Assembly (NCBI GenBank): GCA_002633005.1
Contig: NMRA01000330.1
Location: 248,001 to 312,000, forward strand
Reading direction: 5' to 3'
DNA from: Phoronis australis
Taxonomy: Eukaryota > Phoronida > Phoronidae
DNA: 64,000 nucleotides
Positions 57,001-64,000 of the stretch are shown here, one piece after another; position 1 is the first letter of the stretch; each line of letters opens with the position of its first letter. The notes below the pieces were generated by a model. It saw nothing but the letters and a program-made list of their open reading frames with translations, was not told the origin of the DNA and searched no databases. Position numbers and translations under genes: made by a program.

Positions 57001-60000
57001 TACCCAGGTAGGTATGGTGCTTATTAAACTAGTACGGGATTGCTGCTGAGGTGGAATATGCATGTATTGAATTAAGTGCATGTTTGCTTTCGGTTCAACT
57101 TCGCAAAAGGCCACTCAAAAACGTCAACTGTTGGAAGAGGGTGCCTTAGGCCAAGCCACCATCTATTTTGTAGTCGCTTATGAATGCATGAGCTCATGGT
57201 CCAAAAAGGCATTCTGGACGCATTCCTTTGCAAATTTTGCCATTGGAAATGACTACCTTGTTGTGGACAGCAATACTAACAGGATGCGTTTGTGTAAGAA
57301 GACAGACACAGTTGCAGTGTTCTCACTAGAAGTTTCTTGGGACACCATGGTTGACTGTACGTCAAAATTTTAGATCAGCAGCAGCAGTGTGGCAGGATTT
57401 TTGTTGGGTTACATTGTTACCATGGTAGTCTACCTTTGACTACAGTGACTTGAAATATGTGTCAGTTGCAAAGAACCCAGGTCATGTCACATCCACGGTG
57501 TGTGATCCTGCTCATATCCGGTTTGTCTACTTCCTGTAGGATGAATACGGTACTGCAGCCTACAAGACTACAGAACTTGACGACTTCCTCGGTGGATCAC
57601 CAGTTCAACACCGTGAGGTCGATGGCAACGAGTCAACCCTATTCCGCAGCTACTTCAAGGGGGGCATCATGTGAGTTGCGATGATATTTGTGGCTATCTT
57701 CTCAACAGCAGGTGTCACTCCATGTAGTGTCACTCTTTTGAATTTCACTGCGATGACTTGTAGTATTGGGCCTGGGGTTTCATCTTCGTACTCAAAACCA
57801 AACGGGAAATGATTCACAATTTTTTCAATTCTACTTTTTAGTACACGCTCACAGTAAGTGTGTATGATTCTGTGCTTGTGTACATTAAGGTTTTATGTGG
57901 GTGACTGTCAAATCCTAATTATTTTGCACTTGATGACCTCTGCTTTGAAGCAGCCATTTTGAGTCTGAACTCGAAATCACAAATTTTTACTCTAGTTTGA
58001 AGCTTGACTCTAGGAGTCATCCAGTGTGAACTTGGACTAGATGTGTAAACCACAACATATAATGGAGCATACAAAAATGAAACTGTTATACTGAGATTAA
58101 GTAGATTAAGTAGAATGAAGAATGTCATCACCTGATTGATGTAGAGTACTGTGATTAGACTTCTGACACCTCACACAAATGCATCATTTCTGCACTTTTT
58201 TAAAATATCCATTTTTTCGGAATTAAAACTTAAGACGACAGTGCTTCCCGATTCTAATGGAATGTTCACATGGCAGTAATTACTGGAACAATACGTGTTG
58301 TGAATAACGACCTGGTTGATTTAATGCACATTACACAAGTCATCTGGATTCTGAAACCAAACTTTCCTTGGATTTAAACTTAGTGGGAAGCTGTTTCTTT
58401 TTACTTGAACCAAAAATCCTTCTGAACTTGGACCAAATGTTAAACTAGATAGCCCAGCAAATAATTTAAGGTGCACAATTTGCTACCTGGAAGTTTGTGC
58501 AAAATTAACATTTTCTTCTTTCTCACGAAGCCCTGAAAGCTGCTGCTTGACACCAAGCATAACTTGAGGGTAACTGTTTAGCGTATGTGGCCTATCATTG
58601 TTCATGTGATACTTGTTTGGATTTTCAAATCCCAATGAACACCTGTTTCTGACTGCTGTTTAACTTGGTCACAGGACAATGAAAGGGGGCGCTGCTAGCG
58701 GCTTTAACCATCATGTGCATGTCCAACGTGAGCGCCTGATGATGGTGAAAGGCAAGAACTACCCCAGGGTCAAAGAGGTCGAGTTGTCGTGGGAGTCGTT
58801 CAATGACGGCGACGTCTTCATCCTGGAGGTGCGGGAAGCCTTCTTCGTCTGGGAGGGAAAAGATAGCAGTCGCAAGGAGCGTATCAAGGTAGCGTAGTTG
58901 TGGCTGTGTCACTTACTGTTTGTGGTCACAGTCCTGTGGTGTGGTGTGTGTGTGTAGCTGTGTCACCCACTGTTTGTGGTCATGAGTCCTGTGGTGTATC
59001 TGTCGCCCACTGCTGGTGGTCACAGTCCTGTGGTGTGGTGTACACAGGCTTGTAGCATTTGAACACTTTATTACTTAGATGTCTGCCATGTTTTGGAAAT
59101 TGCTAAATTTGTTATTAGGTATGAAATTATTATCTTGCATTAATTTTTCCTATTCTCGAAGACTTCTAATCACAGATACAGTCTTCATTCCACGTAATTT
59201 GCATTTGCCACCTGTTATGTGTTGCATCAAACCAAAATCAAATCATGACTGTTAGAGGTTACTAATTAATTGAATGAAACCGAACCAGCAATTACATGCA
59301 GTATTAGAGGTTAATTACAAGAACAAGGCCAAAACATCTTGTAGAAAAAATGGTATGTAATAATACTTATTAGGATGTGTTCAGCATCTTCCTTTTGTCT
59401 GTATATCAGGCTCAGATGGTGGCCCGTGACTTGAGGGACAGTCGACCAAGTAAGGCGGCCAAGGCGGACATTATTGTGGTGAGAAGCGGAGAGGAAGAAA
59501 AGATGGATAAGGCTGAACTAGCGGTGAGTGCTGATACTGAGGGTGTAGAAACGCCTTGTGGTGATAGTGAGGGTGTAGAAACACCTTGTGGTGATAGTGA
59601 GGGTGTAGAAACGCCTTGTTCTGATAGTATGGTTGTAGAACTGCCTTGTGCTGATAGTGAGGGTGTAGAAACGCCTTGTGGTGATAGTGAGTGTGTAGAA
59701 ACGCCTTGTTCTGATAGTATGGTTGTAGAAACGCCTTGTGCTGATAGTGAGATTGTAGAAACGCCTTGTGCTGATAGTGAGGGTGTAGAAACGCATTGTG
59801 GTTAAAGTGAGCGGAACTCATTAGCTCTGCTAGCTCATACAAATATAAAAAAGTTTATGTGAATGTGTGCATGGGTAAAAAGTTGAATTGTTAAGCGATA
59901 AATTCAAATTAAATGCAAGACCGTACGTTTTTACTTTGTTATTGACAGTACGTCTGTTGCAATGTATACCAGACCACCTGCAATTATTTTTTGTACTATC

Positions 60001-60285
60001 TGGTGCTTTAAAATTAAAATTTGATATTTCCTTCAGATCTTGTTGCTGTGATACCATAACAAATATATTGTGAATGTGCAAGTCTCATTTCTCCAGGTTT
60101 TCTCCGCCAAACTGCCGATGGCACACCGCCGTGTGAAGACGGCATCAGAGGGTGGTTCAGACGAGGCGGTGGCACGCAATGCAGCGCAAGCCATCAAACT
60201 TTACAAGTGCACTGATGAGGACGGAACGCTTAAGGTCACCGAGGTCAAACAGGGTCCACTGGTCAAGGCAGATCTCGGGTCCAAT
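53974..60285 (+). CDS. Gelsolin-superfamily actin-binding protein, 5' seven coding exons
   Basis: The exons are 53974-54059, 56474-56548, 56942-57007, 57540-57670, 58675-58888, 59410-59523 and 60097-60285, all with AG/GT borders and consistent phases, giving 289 residues from the ATG at 53982. Gelsolin-type proteins sever and cap actin filaments in a calcium-dependent way in the cytoplasm. Domain G1 covers residues 19 to about 125 ([77 protein letters not shown]). G2 follows ([33 protein letters not shown]) and G3 begins ([16 protein letters not shown]). The Gly-Asp calcium-site pairs of G1 and G2 are present. No signal peptide is seen, so it looks like a cytoplasmic form. I could not find the next exon, which should begin near DCFILD. 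Gelsolin, villin and CapG types cannot be told apart from this part. Confidence 0.93.
55936..56070 (+). repeat. Dimeric GC-rich palindrome, family B, locus 4 (gelsolin intron 1)
   Basis: Unit 1: GATGGGCGGCGTACGACTGG, AGGCCTAAGTCTCCCCC, CACTTATTTCAGTGCTGCAC. Unit 2: GGGGCTATAGCCCCCATTTA, TTTCAGTGCTGCGCCGC. It is again a dimer. Confidence 0.88.
56474..56548 (+). CDS. Gelsolin exon b
   Basis: 25 residues, phase 0 on both sides; carries the G1 pair [11 protein letters not shown]. Donor GTGAGT. Confidence 0.92.
56942..57007 (+). CDS. Gelsolin exon c
   Basis: 22 residues, phase 0 on both sides; carries [11 protein letters not shown], the centre of G1. Donor GTAGGT. Confidence 0.92.
57540..57670 (+). 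CDS. Gelsolin exon d
   Basis: 131 bases, starts in phase 0 ([19 protein letters not shown]) and ends two bases into a codon after YFKGGI. Carries VQHREVDG of G1. Donor GTGAGT. Confidence 0.93.
58675..58888 (+). CDS. Gelsolin exon e (G1 end, G2)
   Basis: 214 bases, completing the split codon and encoding [20 protein letters not shown], then [20 protein letters not shown] and RKERIK, phase 0 at the end. It is more GC-rich than the introns. Donor GTAGCG is weak. Confidence 0.94.
58903..59041. repeat. Short tandem repeat in intron, about 50 bp x 3
   Basis: Three diverged units built from GCTGTGTCACCCACTGTTTG and TGGTCACAGTCCTGTGGTGT, just after the weak donor of exon e. Confidence 0.85.
59410..59523 (+). 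CDS. Gelsolin exon f
   Basis: 38 residues, phase 0 on both sides ([20 protein letters not shown] to KMDKAELA), the G2-G3 linker. The donor GTGAGT at 59524 is followed almost at once by a minisatellite that keeps the reading frame open to 59805. Confidence 0.9.
59533..59802. repeat. 30-bp minisatellite, nine units, in frame with exon f
   Basis: Nine units of exactly 30 bases, consensus GATAGTGAGGGTGTAGAAAC then GCCTTGTGGT. Read in the gelsolin frame each gives ten residues, [10 protein letters not shown] or a variant such as [10 protein letters not shown]. Units 3-4 and 6-7 share the same S-then-M pattern, a three-unit higher-order period. A stop (TAA) follows at 59803. The other strand is also open in more than one frame, so openness alone does not prove coding. 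Confidence 0.95.
60097..60285 (+). CDS. Gelsolin exon g (G3 start)
   Basis: 189 bases, 63 residues, phase 0 on both sides: [20 protein letters not shown], then [37 protein letters not shown]. Acceptor TTTCTCCAG, donor GTAAGT. Confidence 0.93.
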
Positions 60286-63200
60286 GTAAGTTGTGAGACG
60301 AGCTTAGTGTAACTCATGTGACCAGTAGATGAGCGATTTGAAACTAGTTTGTAGACCCTTATATTTAATATCTTCAATAGGTTTTCACATTATTTTATCA
60401 AGCTTTTTCCTTCAGTTAGGTATCTAGGGCGAGGTTAATTTTTTCTCATTTTAGTTTTTTTCACGTATCCAGCATTAACACGATAAATATCACAGTCTGT
60501 AATGGAAGTATAATGTTGTGGCTTTTGATTTAGATGTTTGTTGTTTTATGGGTTACACCTGCATTTGATATTTGTTGAGGCTTTTACTGTCAGCAACTGA
60601 GATCACTGGTGTTTAGTTCAGACATTTTAATTCTTTTTGTGTAAAGATTTTTTTGTTCAATAGTAGGTTGTAAAATAATATTACGTTGTTTGCAGTGTTG
60701 CTGTTTAATCCACTCGACCTTGACCTCTCCTCCATGAAATAACTGTCGTCTGTCACACTGTATGAAAATGTTGTATTTTCTTGTTTTTTTCTCTACTCAT
60801 TTCTTTTTCTATTTTACATTTCGCTCCAATTCTTCTGATTTCTTCGTAACACATTCCCCCTCATGTCCATTTTGAAGTGTGATTAACTTGTCGTATTTTT
60901 ATGTACCATTTATTTACCATTGATGTACCATTGATTTACCATTTATTTACCATTTTTCTCATTCCCCCTCCTTTTAGGGTCAGGTAAGAAGTTGTCTGTG
61001 TTCCCTGTGGCGTCTACTCGGACAAGGCGCTGGCTATATTTGTTGCATGCATTTAGTATCATTTTCCCGTGTCCAGCACAGTACGCGATTAAAGTTATGA
61101 CGGACAAAATGACCCGTTAAACCCCGTCATGACGGCTACACGCAAGCGAAGTTCTTCCTCGTGATACTTGAGTGCAAATGACTGTCCCGAGTAGTCCTTC
61201 CACCACGACTGTTTGAGTAAGAATGAACCAGAAAGATAATCAAGTGGAATAATCTTCTCTATTTCTTTAGTTAGGGTCAATCATAAAACAAACTTGGTGA
61301 TATCTAATAAAGATGCCCTACATTACAGCACCTCGTGTGCCTAATTAGGTCACTTTTCACCTCGCCACTTATGTGCGATCCGCATTATCTGGTAGAATTG
61401 CATCAGCTATCGTAAAAGACTGTCCATGCTTTTAAGATGCACAATAGCATTAAAATGTTCATGGAGACGTTCTTACCTTCCAGCAGACTGTGTTTTTATG
61501 CATGTTGGAAATGCACTATTATTTATAATGATACTTTTGTGACCAAGCTTTGTGTAGGCAGGTGTCGATCTTCACAGCACCTTGAAACCCCGATTTCGAC
61601 CATATCGTAAATGTGCTTCCGTAAAAGAGATTTGGCCAATGGGAAGACGTTAAAACTTTCACTGCTTTCACTGTTGCATCAGAAAACCTAGAAAAAGACA
61701 ATTCATTGATATGTACAATGATTTTCAAATTGTTGGCAAGATGTCATTCAGTGACATGTACGGTGGTCAACTTGCTATGTATATGTAATGGGTCATTTGA
61801 GTGGCATCGTAAGGTTTCAGGAAGAGCCTGCAGGTGACGTGACTAGTTCTAATCTGCCATTTTCAGCGGGATTAAGATGGAAAATGCAGGCGGAATTTAA
61901 TGTCATGACGGGAAACAATATTTCGTTTGTTTTGTTTTGATGTGCATTGTAGGGTTAAACATTTTTGTCAGACTGACCATGTTGATTATGAGTTATAATG
62001 TGTTTGGTGTTGGTGAAGTGAAGGTGTTAAATGTGTTTTTCTCAAATGCTAAAAATCAACTTAATAATATTGTGTGGATTAGAATAGTCATAAAACTAGC
62101 ACAACTGCAGAGAAATCCTCATGAAAACATCATCAATACAGTCAATCAGATTATTAAACATTAAGTTTCAAGTGCTATTTTTATGTTCAGGTGTTTAAGT
62201 GGCGTGAAATACCACTTTGTGGTGTGCTTTTACCGGTGAATAACGACATTTTGTTGCATAACATCCTTTTGACAGTACTTTTAATTAGAGTACACTAACA
62301 GACATTCGTGTGAAACATTTGCTGTTATAGTACAGGTGACTTTCACCCATTGCAGCAAAGCCTCCATACATTAACGGTGCTTCCTTGTTCGTCAGCTTCA
62401 TCCTGCTTAAAGCATGCAGTGTTTACTGTTTTCCTGGACTTTAGCAAAGCATTCGACATTATCAATCACGTGATGTACTCAGTATCATTGGTGATGCTCC
62501 CCAGTGATTTCACAGACATAACTGACAGGACCGTGACACGTGTTCTTAGTGGCAAAATGTCTGCCACCTCCGCACTTCAGTGGAGCCAGTTTATTCTTTA
62601 TTTTTTCTGGGTTTAAATTAATAGATGAGTTTTTTCTGTAACAATTTCCAGGTGGTACTTTCTCACTTACCGTCTGTACAGTTGACATGCGTCTCCAGGT
62701 CACCATGTCTCTTGGTCTGTATTCTTTATTGATGAGGAGACAATTACTCATGACGCACAATTACTACCTTATCACTGAAATAGCACCTATTCAACGTAGA
62801 AGCTTGTAACATCTTTTTTTCTGACCAGCCTCTTTCCAGGGTTGATTTGCTTTGGATGTTGACCACCACCTCAACCCTGTGCATTTCTTCCGTGTATAGG
62901 CCGCTTGTTAGGGCTGGTTTGATAAGAAACATTTTGCATACAATTCTTTAGCATTGCGAGAGCACAAAGTATCATTCGTTTGACCCAATTTTCTTATTCC
63001 AGTGGGAAAGATGGGCCGTGTTGATGAGCGGAATGCGATCTCTTTTATTCTAGACCATATTGCAATGTTGGACATTTTTGTGTGAATCATTAGAATATTC
63101 AATCACACAATAGTGGGAATTTGATGGCATGATTGTCACAGAGAATTTTTTGAAAAGGCTGGAAAATATCCCACTGCATTAAATCTCTTCACGAATGCAG

Positions 63201-64000
63201 AGCAGTGTCCACCAACTATCCTAGTGCCATCTCGTGACCAGGGGTGTTTCATCATGTCTTGTCTTATAAGAATATGGTTATGGCACGGGTGTCTGGATCC
63301 GAATGCTTGTAAGTCTGTTGTTTTGGATGTTCGTTTGCAGTTCTAGGATTCAAGGTTCAAGTATCTGTGAACATTTCTGACCCCCCTTGCTGTCCGGGAT
63401 GCAGGTCCAACTGCTTGTGTTCAAGTACACAGTGTTTGTCTGCCCTTTCTGCTTCCTAAGGGATCAAGTTGTTGTGTCATTATTTCCAAGCCCTGCGCTC
63501 GTTTTTTCCATTGCTACGCTTGACTTTCAACATACCACTAATTCCTTATAGATGGCGCTTGCAGAGATGTGCTGACAATCTAAAGTATTTCCCATGGTCC
63601 CACTGTTTCAGTGATCTAGCGCTAAATGTTATAGGCTTTCACTTCAAGGTGTCTCTATTCTGTTTGTCATTGATTACTTTGTAGCGGCTTGGTTTTGCAG
63701 TGGGTTTCTAAATGTCTTTGTTGTTCACAAAATCACACCTGTAATGTCTCATAGTTTTTGTTACTATCTGTATCATGTTCATTACACAGGTCATGTCTTT
63801 CACACACCTGGTGAACGAGATGCCTTTTGTAAACTCTTCTACTGATGAGGCTAAAATCACCTGAACTACAATTATACAGTCAAAACAGTTCCAACATCAA
63901 GAGGCACTTTGTACAAAATAGGCGATTTTTTATTGATTGAGCAAAAATCGTTTTATCTATTAAAACAGAGAAAATCTTACTGATTATAGGTTAAAAAACA
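60286..64000. other. Gelsolin downstream intron or flank
   Basis: No further gelsolin exon can be recognised. A short ACCATTTATTT tandem repeat lies at about 60903-60957. At 62395-62480 is a reverse-transcriptase scrap. The remainder shows nothing clear. Confidence 0.45.
62395..62480 (+). pseudogene. Non-LTR reverse-transcriptase scrap
   Basis: The frame reads VFLDFSKAFDIINHVM, the RT motif that carries the first catalytic Asp (FxDFSKAFDxxxH) in non-LTR retrotransposons. No second motif is found after it, so only a short dead piece is left. Confidence 0.65.

Noticed and set aside
59471-59842. Histidine/tyrosine-rich open frames antisense to the minisatellite
   Set aside because: They are the reverse reading of the 30-bp repeat and have no start context or splice evidence.
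60979-60984. Possible six-base micro-exon GGTCAG between TTTTAG and GTAAGA downstream of gelsolin exon g
   Set aside because: The two residues it would add do not fit the family, where the next exon should continue with DCFILD; chance AG/GT spacing is more likely.
1-64000. CRISPR arrays, operons or prokaryotic mobile systems
   Set aside because: Spliced genes, non-LTR retrotransposons and intron signals show animal DNA; the tandem arrays have no unique spacers.

Overview
This is spliced, repeat-rich animal genomic DNA, most likely from a marine invertebrate deuterostome such as a hemichordate, lancelet or echinoderm. The phylum cannot be fixed from the window. The reasons are one multi-exon gelsolin-family gene with GT-AG introns, intronless class A GPCR genes, one exon of a mannose-6-phosphate-receptor-type repeat domain, and dense relics of non-LTR retrotransposons, pogo-like, THAP-bearing and other DNA transposons, and many short inverted-repeat elements (MITEs). 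It is a draft scaffold. There is a 358-base N run at 22201-22558 and single N joins at 8001, 10503, 33346 and 44751. Two of the joins (8001 and 33346) sit between nearly identical flanks, which suggests unmerged haplotypes.

Layout: 1-6.9 kb has no gene I can support, but holds a 29-bp tandem array (2818-3194) and one copy of a mobile element (4807-5282). At 7.0-9.6 kb two almost identical GPCR units lie head to tail. The first is cut off by the N at 8001 and the second (8637-9575) is complete. At 10.2-13.0 kb are two left ends of a THAP-domain transposon, with one orphan exon of a CI-MPR/IGF2R-like domain between them (10873-11028). At 13.8-16.8 and 20.7-23.0 kb are two related DNA elements carrying decayed parts of what looks like the same large zinc-binding ORF. 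Between them (17.05-19.35 kb) lies a broken pogo/Tigger-like transposase with a 563-bp element nested inside it. At 23.5-25.4 kb is a reverse copy of that element, split by a decayed non-LTR retrotransposon. A third GPCR paralogue lies on the minus strand (26089-27012). At 28.4-30.1 kb two non-LTR 3' ends face each other tail to tail.

From 30 to 53.9 kb I see no protein gene. The stretch holds MITEs, GC-rich dimeric palindromes, a tRNA-like Pol III unit inside 25-bp inverted repeats (48521-48750) and a 620-bp foldback. From 53974 to at least 60285 runs the best-supported gene, a gelsolin-superfamily actin-binding protein. Seven exons encode 289 residues covering domains G1 and G2 and the start of G3, and the gene runs on past the window or into sequence I could not resolve.

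The gelsolin gene and the GPCRs have no visible functional link. The GPCRs form a small local family that has grown by duplication. Most other open frames are chance frames across repeats.
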